A DNA stretch of 64,000 nt, taken from NCBI GenBank assembly GCA_033065855.1, contig JAVXUO010001408.1, positions 310,001 through 374,000 on the forward strand. Direction: 5' to 3'. Shown in pieces: positions 1 to 12,200 of the stretch (the first letter of the stretch is position 1; the number at the start of each line of letters is the position of its first letter). The notes under the pieces are model-generated. The model was not told where the DNA came from. It worked only from the letters and a program-made list of their open reading frames with translations, and made no database searches. The position numbers and the translations under genes were made by a program. Origin of the DNA: Escallonia rubra. Lineage: Eukaryota; Streptophyta; Magnoliopsida; Escalloniales; Escalloniaceae.

Positions 1-3000
1 AAAGACATTTTAAAGTCAGAAATAATTATTTAGGAACAAAAAACATTGCTATTTAGCAAGTAAAAGCATCTCCAAACACTCAACTGAAACTATTTCAATG
101 TAGGTTCATAACTCAAGTAAACACTTACGGTCACATCATGACTTCGAATTACACATTGTGTACGACATCATCTAGACACTCGAAACTTTAACCCACATAA
201 TGGCTTCAAATTACACATTGTGTACGATATCATTTAGATACTCCAAACTTCAACCCCAAATGAACTTAAATCAACCTCATCAGAGTCTTATTGTGCTTAG
301 TGAAGTCTGCCAAATTGTCGGCTATCATCATCTCTGCGGTGAAAAAGATGGAAGTAAGCTACGACCTGATTAAACTCGCTAATAACCGGAATGAAGAACT
401 TGGGGTTGCATCAATAAAGTTGCTAATCAATTTTTAAACATTCATGGCCCATACTCTAGCAGAAAGACTATGTAAAACCCGAGGTCAACAGGAGAGCCAA
501 CTTAGTTCGCCAGAAACAATGCCAATCACAAATAAGCAAGCATATAAAGTCAATTTCCTAGAAAGATCCCCCACCAAAATCTAACACTCAACCTAACTCT
601 TTCAGCAGGGTGTGAGTCTAGTCCCACCCGATCTTTCTTTTTTGCAATATATATCGACCTCAACTACTTTCTAGCAATTCCAGAAATGCCTCTAAAGTTG
701 CCTCATATCTTTCTTCATGAGAAGTATTTTATTGCACGTGTTCTTTCGCTTTGTAAGTTTTTACATATGTTTAGAGTATTAAGGTTATACATGCATAGTT
801 AGTGAAGGTTGTCATTGAAAAATTGTTCAGTCCATTGCCATTTGGGTTTGGACCAAAGGGAACTTCTTGATTGTTGTACATGGATACAAAAACATGATAA
901 TCATTACTGTCACCAACCATCATCGCTAATGTTAGCTCTCGAGCCACCACCACTACCACTATATTAGAGTTACTACGACTATCGCACTATCAACTAATAA
1001 CAGTTCAAGCACCACCACCACCACCATTACCACTATAATAATTACCATTTGTAGGTGCACCTTTACTCCCACCTTTATCGTCACCATCACCCACCAGCCA
1101 CTACTATATCTGCCTTCGTCCGCTTGCTAGCATGGTTACCATAAACACAACCATGGACTGTCCGCACGTTTTCACCACCACATTTGTTCGACCTGTAGCA
1201 TATATACTTATAATTAAAGCAAAAGTTGTCTTAGACCATATTTACCTTTCTATTTTTCTTCTTCAAACTCATTCTCAACTTGTTATAACTTATTCACCAA
1301 TCATTTCCAATTCCCTCATGTAATTTAGTATCGAAAATACTTCGTTCTATACTATTACATGTTACTTACTGCATATGGCTATGCATATGGCTACAAACTT
1401 AGGGTAAAGCTTACAAAAAGTAATACTCCCTCTAATTTCAACCATGTATTTTGTTATTCTCTTTCCTTTTTCATTTTAGTGTACTTTGTGAAACTAACAG
1501 TATCTTTATTCGAATCTGATGTTTTTAGGGTTATCCGATTTAACATTTTACTAAATACCAATTTACTTTGCTTTTGAATCCAGGGGATTGACTATTGCAC
1601 TTCACCTTTTACCAATTCAACGTGTTCTTTGTAATTATATGCTAATTCAATTTTCTATCTAATTGTTAATGAGATATTTCATGTTATGCAACGAAATACT
1701 ACACAAACTAATTAACTAATATTGACCAACTTTACAGGGAAATTGGCATATAATTTCCTAAGGTCACCTTTTCTTTCATTGACTCAAATTCCCCTTAACA
1801 GAAATGTTACCTACCTAACAATATGCATACAACAACAATTCAAGATTTTAGTTGTTAGAATGTTATAATTTAGAATCAAATGCATGCATTTACATTGGTA
1901 TAGATGAAGCTTAAACCCTTAGTTTTAAGCTTTTGAGTGAAAATTGAATAAGCAACAGGTAGAGCATATGCATGAATTATATGGATTAACCCATATTGCT
2001 GATTATTCATATTCATACATCATTGTCTAAATTATTATTTTTGTGTACTGTACACCTACTCATCCTTTAAGAAGGCTTTACAATATACATTTTTTAGCCA
2101 TATTAAATAGAACTAAATTTTAAAATTACTCTGTGGTACGCCCAAATCCAATTACAGAATATTGGAACTTATTTTTCAAAATGTAAGACTTTTTAATACA
2201 TGTATGTAAAGACATTTCTTCCCCAAGTTTAGTTGCAAATCTGGCCTAAAAAGTGAAGGAAGAACAAAATTCCGTTTAATGCTGCAAAAGGAAAAAAAAA
2301 ATATTCAACAGTACGATATTTTGTTAAGAAATAGCAGTCGCTTTAAGGGAAGGTGTCATCTTGGAAGCTAACCGTAAACCTTCTCAGTAAGGCCAATAGA
2401 GAACACCTTCTCACTGAAGCAAGAAGGGCCCTCCACCCCACCCGCAGGCCTGATTCCTTCATTTCTTATCAATTTTGGTTTAGCAAGGTCCTTCAGAGTG
2501 ATTTACCAACATTGAATCCAAACCCACAAAGCACACAATGAAAAAACACACTACACACAACACTGCGTGCTTTCCTCTGTCTCGCTGCATTTCCTGGATC
2601 TCCTTCTCGCTCCAACATTGATGATTTAGACTTGGCTTAGATTTCTCTCTAGAACAATGAATGTCCAAATTAATGATAATAAGTGGATTAGAAGTCCGCT
2701 TTCATTGTAACAATAATGATAAGTTCAGATTAGAAGTCTAGATTCAAAGTAAAAAAAGTGAATTAAAAGTTCATATTAATTGCAATAATGGTAGAAAGTT
2801 GACAATAAAAGTTCAAATTCAAGATACAATAAGTAGATTAAGATTATATGTCTAAATTCAAGGTAAGCTCAAACTTCACTAGAGAACTGAGAATTCCATA
2901 GACGAACTCGTCTTTTTATATATTTATATTGATATTAATATTGATTGTTCTTTTTATTTTTCAATATTTTGTAATGGTAGGGATTGTTGGTGTTTTTCAA

Positions 3001-3540
3001 AATTTGTTTGTTTTTAAGGTTCATTTTGTGTGTAAAAAACGAAGGCATGAAAGGAAGGTGAAAATGCGAAGAAGCAAGAATCTCATATAGTAGAGAAATG
3101 GAAAGTACACATGTGAATATATATTAAAAAAACCCCAATTATTTACTTACTTATGTGACATGCTAAGGTACATACAAGCGCACCGAGTATAATACGAAGC
3201 GTGCGTATGTGTGGTAATGGGCTGTGAGGCGCAGTGTGGCACACTTTGCACATGTTCATTGTCGCGAGACGCGATGAGACAGCTTTAAAGTTTTTGTGAT
3301 CGAATCTGAACCGTCTGTTTTGGATAGGTGTGATTGAGGATTGCACCGGTTTAGGTTAACCCGACCATTGGCAGCGGGTGTTTAGCCCAACTACTAACAG
3401 CAACAGCCAAAAAATCTAGGCCGTCACTTGTAATGGATTTATTCCAATGGCCGAAATGATTGGACGCGTAGTGAAAGGATGTAACCCAATTGAAATGGAC
3501 ACCAATGCACTATGAAAATAGCACAACACTCAAAGTTTTA
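1..3540. other. AT-rich intergenic region without a recognised gene
   Basis: No open reading frame here has a recognisable domain or convincing splice pattern. The stretch has a short tandem repeat near 143-264, a CCA/CAC-rich microsatellite-like segment around 1007-1100, and otherwise low-complexity AT-rich DNA. Short open frames (60-70 codons) are what random AT-rich sequence gives. Old transposon debris is possible, but I recognised no terminal repeats. Confidence 0.5.
143..264. repeat. 61-bp tandem repeat, two diverged copies
   Basis: The text beginning CTTCGAATTACACATTGTG near 143 recurs at 204 as CTTCAAATTACACATTGTG. The downstream bases also match (tacga-atcat-tagac/atact). The period is 61 bases over two copies. 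No function is suggested. Confidence 0.7.
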
Positions 3541-4953
3541 GGGTCTGTTTGGTATGGCTTTCAGTTTTCAATTTTTTTTCTAAAAAAAAAGAGAAGAGTT
3601 CTGATTTTATTTTTTTTACGAGTTTAAAAAACTGGTGGCTGTTTGACAGAGTTTATTTTTTCAAAAAACAGAAAAGAGCAAGCGTTTGACAGGACAATTC
3701 TTTGAGTTTTTTTTTTAATATACATTTTTACATAATTAAATATTATTAAAGGTAATTAAGCAACTATATTACAATGTCTTAAACATAATTTTCCAACATT
3801 ACAATGATTAACAACCAACATTAGCTCATTTTAATCCTAAACAAGACCACCGGCGGACCACCGCCGGTCGGCACTGCCACACTACCACCAAAGCTGCACA
3901 CACCCACGGATTCGCCCCATCACCACCGGTCTCATCGCCACACCACCGGCACCCAGATCGGGCCACCGTTGTCCGCCAAAGATCAATGCGCACCTAATGT
4001 ACAACGCACGGAATCGGAGCGGAAAGAAACTATCGCCTGCTATCGTAATCCAAGACCTCCGACTCGGTGACCGATCTCGACCGTTGAACGATGGACCGTC
4101 CGATCGAGTTGATCCAGTCCTCCTTCTCCTTCTCCTTCTCCGTGTTGGCGACATAGTACATGTTGTCGCTCTCGGTGGAGACCTCAAAGGCAAACGGCTT
4201 GTTGACGGCGTCCTCGGCGCCTTTGACGACGAGGCACTGGGCCACCGAAACGACCCCGCGCGGAGTCGAGCCCCGCGTGGCGCAGGAGGGGTCCTTGAAC
4301 CATAATAGCTTGCCTTTACCGGTGCTACAAACCCAAACTCTCTCCGGTCAAAACTGAAGCCCATCCTTCTTTCTTTCTCTCGCCGGTCAAAAATCGGCGC
4401 TACAAACCCATGGCTTTCTCCGATTGGATTTAATTTAGGGCTTTCGGGACAGGGGGAGATAGAGAAAAGAGATAGAGAGGGGCCGAAAAGCGTTGCAAGT
4501 CGCAATAACCAGAGGTGGAATGGTGGAGCCGCCGATGTCCGGTGGAGGTGATGGACGCGATGGCCGGTGAAGGCGACGGGCGCGGTGGCCGGTGAAGGCG
4601 ACGGACGCGGTGGAGCTGTGGAGTCCATGAGAGTTGCGGCCGATCGAGCCCCTGTCTGATGAAAGAGATGAAGTCCAACTGGAAGGAGGGTTTTATACCC
4701 AGCAAAAAAAACCCCAATTTTGTTGCTAGTGAGGCTCGAAGTCTCGACCTCATTAAAGCCTTCCTCAGCTCCGCGTGAAAATTGGGTTAGAAAAGAGCTC
4801 CGAGCTCTTTTCGGTTTTGGGCTTCAGTTTTTAAAGTGTTGGCCCTTTCAAAAAAAAAGAAAGCCAACCAAACACCCCAAACTTTCATGGACTTTTGGAA
4901 AAAAAGAGAAGAGGGCCAAAAAAGAGCAAAAAAAATGACCGTCAAACGGCCCC
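3541..4953. mobile_element. Probable non-autonomous DNA element carrying a host gene fragment
   Basis: The block starts GGGTCTGTTTGG and ends in CAAACGGCCCC. Its ends are therefore loosely inverted (GGGTCTGTTTGG against GGGGCCGTTTGAC). Both subterminal regions hold similar A/T-run DNA with GTTTGG/GGCTTTC-like text in opposite orientation. The centre (about 3850-4650) is GC-rich, unlike its flanks, and includes the PH-domain fragment at 4030-4323. No clear target-site duplication was found, so the exact ends and superfamily (hAT-like or Mutator-like) are uncertain. Captured gene sequence inside an inverted-end block is the pattern of a Pack-type element. Confidence 0.5.
4030..4323 (-). pseudogene. 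Captured fragment of a PH1-like pleckstrin homology gene
   Basis: Read on the minus strand, one open frame gives about 97 residues. It begins near GKGKLLWFKD, continues through TPRGVVSVAQCLVVKGAED and NKPFAFEVST, then EKEDWINSIGRSIVQ, and ends DYDSRR followed by a TAG stop at 4030-4032. From memory this matches the C-terminal two thirds of the small plant PH-domain protein PH1 (single PH domain, about 145 aa), including the conserved tryptophan of the last helix (EDWINSIG). The N-terminal part of the domain is absent: upstream sequence in this frame is unrelated, and the GC-rich flank belongs to the surrounding element. An EK repeat near the end looks like a small microsatellite expansion. 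The frame is still open, so capture may be recent or the piece may be transcribed, but it cannot form a full PH fold. Confidence 0.75.
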
Positions 4954-5306
4954 TTAGTGTACTTTTTCTTCATCCTGTTTCTCTCCTTTTTCACCTTCTG
5001 CATATCTTCAATAATAGTGAATTTATACAGAATTCCTTCTTGTAGAAATATTGTTCGATCATAAACACTTTTTAAGGTGGTGTTCATTGTTTGTGAAAAC
5101 GTTGTTAGCCATCGTACTTCACTGTATCTAGAGGCTATTTGCCAGCAGCCCACTGCAAGTCATTTCTGATCGGGACAAATACAATAAAAACGTTAAGACT
5201 TCAGTGTGAGGGGCCATTTTTGTTTCAAGGGGCTGTTACGGGACCCAAAAAAAACCAGACGACAATCCATAGTCACAGAAAATACAACTTTTACAAGCGT
5301 ATTAGT

Positions 5307-8173
5307 TCATCGTCGAATAAGAGATGCATATAGGAGCACATTCCAAGTATCAGGAACTCCAGCCAAGCACCAATGACTACAGTCCATGCCGATATGCCTT
5401 GGATTGCCGTAGATAGAAGGGTGCCCGTCTACTCTAAACTGTGACAAAGTTGTTATCCTGAGCAATGACACGGGCTTTGACATGGTTTGTAGCACCTTAT
5501 CTACTATACCTTCTGCTGGATGTCGACCTCCTGGATATGTTGCTTGGAGCAATGGCCCCTCTTCTCCTCCGCAATGGCTTCCATCTGGTTTCCCCCACTC
5601 AGTCCCCCTGATTTTATATGCAACAAAACGAGGAGAAAACTTCTCAAACTCCAGATTGAAACATAAATGTATGAGCAAGCAAAGGTGGACGATACGATAA
5701 CACGTTACTCTGTGTTTATGCAGAGAATTTGCTATCAACTTCCCGCGTTCCACATTAGGAGTGGTCTTCATTTGTTTGCACTCAGATAGGAGTAAAGAAG
5801 CTGAAAACAGACGCCTTTTAACTGTTTACACTTCCAGTTCCATTTGGTTTTCTTCAGTTCAGTTTGTTCCGTAATTGTTGGTTGTTACCGTCTTCATTTA
5901 TTAATTGTTACTCGTTTCTGACATGGTACTATTTGGTTGTCTTCGGAAGACTCTTGAAGTTGTTTCGCAGATATTACTTTCCCTTGGATAGATGTTTGAT
6001 CAAAGTAATTGCAAATGCATGACTGGATAAGAACCTAGACAGCAACAGGGTTGAAATGGAAGGGAACTGTCACAAGTTACTTACTTCAGATGGTCCGGAG
6101 AAACACCCTGGAAGAAGATTTTGGTTTTATTAGTATCTACTTTGGTGTCTACCCATCCAGCCCATGTCTTCAAGGCATTTTCGTAGGCTTCGTAGCGACT
6201 CAAGCGATTGTTTGTCTTATTTCCTACTTGCATAACATCCCAACTGCAACACAAAACACAACAAACATATAAGATGAGCGGTTGGAGTCTTTTAAGTTTC
6301 AAGGAAATTCAAAACTCATGGAATGAGTTAATCTTACGGTTGTTTCCTTCCACTATGAAGCCACCAATGCCATGAGTCAAAGATCAAGACATCAATTCCC
6401 TCCCATTGTTTGGCACCATTTATTGAGTCAAGTTTGAGAACTCGCTCGTATCCCTCATTAACAACGTCAACAAGAAGCGCATTGCGCAAGAACATGACTG
6501 AGATATTGTGTGCCTGCTCATCATGAAAACTTTCATGAAATTTTACGGAAATCTCAAGCTTGAAAACAAACTATTTGATGGCCTTCCGTTTTGGAAGGTT
6601 GAGGACTAAGTTATGCCCGTCGGTATCTAGTTTTTGCTTTTTAGTTCCATAAGCAATACTCATTACAGTCCTGAGATGCAAAAGAAGACATCCTCTCCAA
6701 GTTTAATCACGAGATAAAGGGACGCGAGGCAAATCAAATATATGGGCGTAAGCCAAGCACATATTAACGTCATTTCTTTTCTTCCTACCACTTGGATCTG
6801 AAACCTTTGTGCGGCTGCTCACTATTTCAGTAGCCAAACCAGTAACTTAAGAGACTTTATTAGGAGTAATGCCGCTATGGTAAATTACCTAGATTAGACG
6901 GATACAAATTAGGGTGCCAAGAAACTTTGTTTCCATCTGTTCATATATAGTGTTAGTTTAGTCTGCTCTGCATATTAAATCTGAACGAATGTCGTACGTA
7001 AACTACCAGTTTATATTAGCCTCAGCAAATAACGAAAGAATTCGATAGATAGGAAAGAAACCCGAGGTTGAACTCTAGTTAGTGCTAAGACACCGGTAGG
7101 CTTCTCAATAACAGGACTCGAATCCTAGCTACCCCATATTCCTTCTTTATCAAGAAACAGAGAGGTAGATAGAAGAAGAAAAAACAAACTAGAGATGAGC
7201 AAATATATAATCATCTTACTCTTAAGAGAAAAAATAAAATTGTTCGAATGAGGAAGGTTCTTACCGGGATCGCAAATGTAGAAACGGCACCCTTCCTCCA
7301 CAAGTTGTAAGGAGCTTGAGGAACTGCAGTATGAAGCATGCAAGTGAGCGACTGCCACTGATTCGAACCCAGTGAGTCTCCGACAAACATAATCCGTCTC
7401 CCTCTAAATTTCTCTAAGAAAGCTTGTCCATCCCAACTATGTCAACGAAGACCAATCAGACAAGCTTGTAATGTCCATCTAGAAGTCTATGAATTTGACA
7501 TTAACAGTTTGATACACGCAATGCATGTACATCCCTTAATAGGTGTTCATGTGATGTCTGGACTAGCATCCGAGAAGTTTACACTTTAGTTCAATACCAA
7601 TGTCTCCATTTAATTCAACATGATGTTTACATTTCCGTAAAGACAAGGTTGAAGCCTTTCTGTTTTTTGTTGTTGTTGCTGTTGTTTTTAGCTTCATTCT
7701 CTATCTGATAACTCATCTGATTTCATGTTTCCGCTAATTGTCTAAGAAACAATAGTTCTAGAGGCCAAATTTTTAGGTGCTTCTGAAAACATTTTGAGAA
7801 CCATGACGACACAAAAAACTGAATCCAAGAATCAAGAAATGAAACTAGAAATGGGACTCGAAAAACAAAGGGGTGACAGAAGGGTCCCCGTAGGTTGTCA
7901 CCTTGGCAAGTTACACCGGGTGGGCTGCCATCTATACTTGAGATAGTCTATATCAGGCCGGCCATTCTTTTGGCAATTGAACTCCTTCAAGATAAACGGA
8001 CAGTTTCTGGGATCATATAAGGGGTAGGAGTTGTCGAACACCCACCTTCCTTCATAAAAATCGCAAGCTTGCTTCCTCCCTCTACCTACCGTCGGAGCTC
8101 GCGACGCATCTATACTATTCAAAAATGTAAAAACTAAGAGCATTGCTGCAATGCAAAAAACACAAGCACCCAT
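5307..8173 (-). CDS. TBL: TRICHOME BIREFRINGENCE-LIKE (TBL) protein, PC-esterase family
   Basis: Five exons on the minus strand join in frame: 8173-7902, 7436-7265, 6513-6338, 6243-6085 and 5607-5307 (1080 nt, 359 aa, TGA stop). All introns are GT-AG with matching phases. The start is the ATG at 8173, chosen because a signal peptide or anchor ([18 protein letters not shown]) follows directly; an in-frame ATG at 8332 would add 53 residues without TBL similarity. The PMR5 N-terminal domain ([18 protein letters not shown], then CPFI, NGRPD, YRWQP) covers about residues 36-92. The GDS esterase motif ([11 protein letters not shown]) lies at 110-112, DSWHWW in exon 3, and the DxxH motif (DCSHWC) at about 335-338. 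The length and GDS/DxxH pair fit the TBL36-43 branch. Family members act in the Golgi on O-acetylation of wall polysaccharides such as xylan; the exact substrate is not readable here. Confidence 0.95.
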
Positions 8174-9234
8174 ATCATATGACTGTGTGCTTTTGTGTGT
8201 GAGAGATACAGCAGAAGATAGAGAGATGGAGAGAGGTTGTAAACAAGCCTTGATAACTCTTGTTAGTGGGAAGGGTGAGGGCAACAAACTCTTATGTAAC
8301 GTTTCTGTGAACAAAGGAGACTCCCCTGGCACTGCAAGAAATCATAAATCATGAACATGTAAAATGAAACGAAAATCTAAGGTTTGCCATTCGGAGATCA
8401 GCCTTAACATTCCCCTCCATGAAACTCTTCTTCGGTTTCCCTATGCTAAACCCCATTAACTTCTTAAAACGGAGAATGTCACTGAGAATAAATGCATGTG
8501 GGAATTCCTGTACATGGGAGTGGCGGTTATAGTCTCACTATGAGTGGGAGTTATGGACAGTTTTAATCATCTTACAAGAGCTTAGCGGAAGTTATTTTGA
8601 GCGAGCATCTTTAGTGACTCCACCTAATAATGGTCGCTAACAATTGAACAATTACCGCTAAACTATCAATTGGTTGCAGTTTAGCAACAACTTGACATTT
8701 TAGATACGATTGCCAACTTTTGTAGGGAACTGTAGAGGTGCCGGTAGTGCAGAGAATTATCATTTCCGTTCATCTCAGGTTCTTGAAGAATGAAGATCTA
8801 CCACGATTCTATGGATTTGTGACCATTTGTGGTTACAATTGCCAACTTTTGTAGGGAATCGTAGCCATTTGTAGTTACAATGTGAAGGCTAGTAAGAACC
8901 ACAATACAATTGCCAGAAGATATTCGACGATAAAGAGCGTGCGTAACAAAGCAAAGCAAACGAATGACGAATACCAAATACTTCGACATGAAAGATTTTG
9001 CTAGCTTGAATTGCATAGCTAAACACTGAGATGGCTATAAGAAGATGAAAAGGAGCAGCACAATGTCAACCCTTTTTATTCATTTATTGCAACACCAGCC
9101 AGTTTTTCAATGGCATAATGGCTACATCGTATGAAGTAACTGGAACATTATATAACAGTGTAGACTCAGTTTACCAATTAAACTTAAACAACCCATTTAC
9201 AACTACGTATACGCGTGTGCCAGCTGCCCGGATC
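8174..9234. other. Intergenic region: TBL promoter side and 3' side of the ACD gene
   Basis: This 1.06-kb gap lies upstream of TBL and downstream of the ACD gene, both on the minus strand, so it should hold the TBL promoter and the ACD 3' UTR. A roughly 28-base text (ATTGCCAACTTTTGTAGGGAA) occurs twice, near 8709 and 8838. No TATA or named cis-element can be assigned with confidence. Confidence 0.5.
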
Positions 9235-12200
9235 TCAATGTTTCGGAATGTTAATCCGCAAAAATCCATCCCTGCACAAACGATTCTCATAAATATGCCG
9301 GCCAGATTACCACAAGAAATTATCAAATCACATATTCAGCAACATAATATAGCTGCTGGTTTTATAGGGGTTAGGGAAATGTCAGTTTTTACATGCATCT
9401 TTTTTTATTTAGTGAAGAGTAGAAATATATACCAAGATTAATGTGTGGGGGGGTTTACAAAATATGTCAGAAAGGCAAGTAAAAGACATACATATATCAT
9501 CCTCATCCTATAGGCATTGCAATAAAATAAACCCTATAACAACCGTAACTGAACTAATCTTTTTTATTTTTATTTTTATTTTTTTGGTGGTGCACAAAGC
9601 AGCTAAATAAAACCAGCTAAATACAAGATAAAACTAACTAAACAGGATAACTATAGTCTAGAGCTCGATAATAACTAAATAAACAAACAATTAATAGACA
9701 CCAACAAACTGCCAGCCATCAGCCCAACTCCAGACACGTGTCTCCGCCGCTGCCATGTGTCCTCGATCTCCGTGAACCACTCAGGCTCCGGAAAAACCAC
9801 CGTCTCCGGCATACAATCTGCCACCGATCCCAAGGGAACACCAAACCAAAACTAAACGAGAGCCCTTCAAACCCAACAAGTCACCGGAGCTAACTACCTA
9901 CGGTAACCCCTCACAACCACTGACGACCATCTTGACTCATCAGAAACTCCACTGAAACCAGCAGAAATACCAACCCTCACCAACGGCAAACCAAGGTCCC
10001 CCACAACCTACTGCAATCGGGGGGGGGGGAAAGAAACGCACTGCAAGGCTGAACCACCGTGACCCAATAACGGCCAAAACCAAGCTAAATCAAACAAGAA
10101 ATCAAAGGCACAAAAACCACACCACCTACAAACAACCAAAACACCTTTCTATATCTAGGGGGGAGCGGGGTCAACTAGGGGGGAAGGGGGAAAATAAACC
10201 CTAGAAGAAAGGACCTAGACCTAGACTCCCCTCCCTTCTCCAACCTGTGGCATCGCGACACACAAACCCCGTCGGCAAAATCAACCTGCACCCGCAACCC
10301 ACCACAAGCCAATCGTGACGCAGCCCAAGGAATCTGACAGCTTAATCTCACATCTAAGCACAGACCGTCAATTGGATCAAAAGCTGCGACGGAACATCCA
10401 GCTCCCTTACCACTAGAATCCCACATGAAACCTAATCTAAACAGCAAGTTAATCTACCACATCACCACACGCCAGAAACCCCGGCGGTGGTGACGGAAGC
10501 GGAAACAGGATGAGAGAGAAGGATTGAGGAGGGGAGCGGATTTCTCTTTTTTTCACCCAGAGTAGTAATTTGTTTTAGCTTTTACATGCATCTAAACTAA
10601 CCCAATAATGGGAGATAAACATGGAGGGTTAATGAATGTAAACATATACTGTAATCAAAACTATAGCATAAGGTATGCAATTAATGAAATAACTTGCACT
10701 CTCCAATTTCAGATGCTTTCTATCTTTCAATCTTAATTACCAAACATTATCTTTTACAAGTAGATATGAGCATCTGTGTCAAGTAGATTCAATGATGCAC
10801 TTTTATGATTTTGAAACGTTTAAACACCGAGATTAAGGTGGTCGAATGAAAGCCATAAACCTTGCTAAAAACAATCGTCAAAGCTTTCCTATGACTGAAG
10901 ATAAATTTGTTGTTATTGCTTTAATATTGTGTAACCAAGAGCAGGTTTCACCTTTTTATTGCGCGTGTTTCACATCTTTGTGCTCCTCCCAGCAAGGAAT
11001 TATTTATAATGTAATTTTTTACATCATTTCGAACTTCGTTGTCTGTGTGACATCTTTACAAACTGTTCTGTGACTATTGGATGGAGCTAGTTATTTGAAG
11101 ACAGCATAGAACATTTGTCACCAGTGACTACCTTGAGAAAAAGCATTTAATGCGCCATGGGCCAAAAGGGATCTCTTATTCATAGAGGTGCTGGTTTTCG
11201 ACATACCAATCTAGACAGATCTAACTTCAATTCTACTTTTGATATGACCAGAGTGATACCAGGTTAGCAGAACTCACCCCCACAAAGCACAGGCAACATC
11301 TACACCTCCTATCGCACCAAAATGACTCCCCAACTACCACTACAGTCACACAAAATTCAAAAAATGCAGCAGATTCCGAAATATCAATAACCGAAAAAGC
11401 CTCAGTCACTCTCATCTACTTGCAGAACCAGCAAAACTGGGAAGTACTTGTATTCGAAAAGGCTTTAAAGATCCCAAATCCAAATGTATAGTGGGGCGGA
11501 ATCGAATGGACACAAAGATAGGAAGAGGAATCATTTCAGGTTACTGAAAGACCAAAGGGAGTGGAAACTCACAGAGCTAGCCATTCGTGCTCTTAACCTA
11601 AAGGTTGAGCTTGCTTAGAATGAAATAGTAGAGGAATCTGAAATTGAGAAAGATTAGATCGTTTCATCTTTTCGTTTCCGCACAACGCAATCTGGCATTT
11701 TGCTATGTTCTCATTTCGCTTATCCATCTTTCATGCTTCCAACTATAAACCTCCCACATGTATAATTGATGTAATGAAGTATCAGGAGTTCAAAATTTAA
11801 CTTCAGACGTTTTGAGTTTTTATTCGTATTACTTCCTGTTGGCACTCAAATTCCAACACAAACAGAATTTATACGTGAGTGCCTTCTCAACTTGGGCGTC
11901 TGACTTACACATACAAGTGGACAGGCCATTGAAGTTGCAACATCAGAACAGAGAGTCTGGAGCCCAAACGAGGCTTCAAACTTGAACAAGTCCGGAACCC
12001 ATTCCACTCGGACTCAGTGAATCCAAGATGACATGGATGTGCAAGGTTTCACAAACTGATAGGGAAAATGAGCTTCCGAACTTCTTTATGTTCACAACCC
12101 AGCTGGAGGCTCCAAATTTTTTCAAAGTTTGAAACCCAACCCAAAGACACAGGATATTAATCACGTGGAACTACGTTGAGGAGGCCTCAGGAGGATAAGC

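Noticed and set aside
7080-7140. A tRNA-like box (minus strand GGATTCGAGTCC) in TBL intron 2
   Set aside because: Only a B-box-like text is present. I could not fold a cloverleaf or find an A box, poly(A) tail or duplication, so neither a tRNA gene nor a SINE is supported.
8174-8332. TBL start at the ATG at 8332
   Set aside because: It adds 53 residues without family similarity and buries the signal anchor. The ATG at 8173 places the anchor at the N-terminus.
11157-11267. A 36-codon frame MGQKGSLIHRGAGFRHTNLD
   Set aside because: It looked faintly protein-like but matches nothing I can name, is short, and lies in an sHSP intron.
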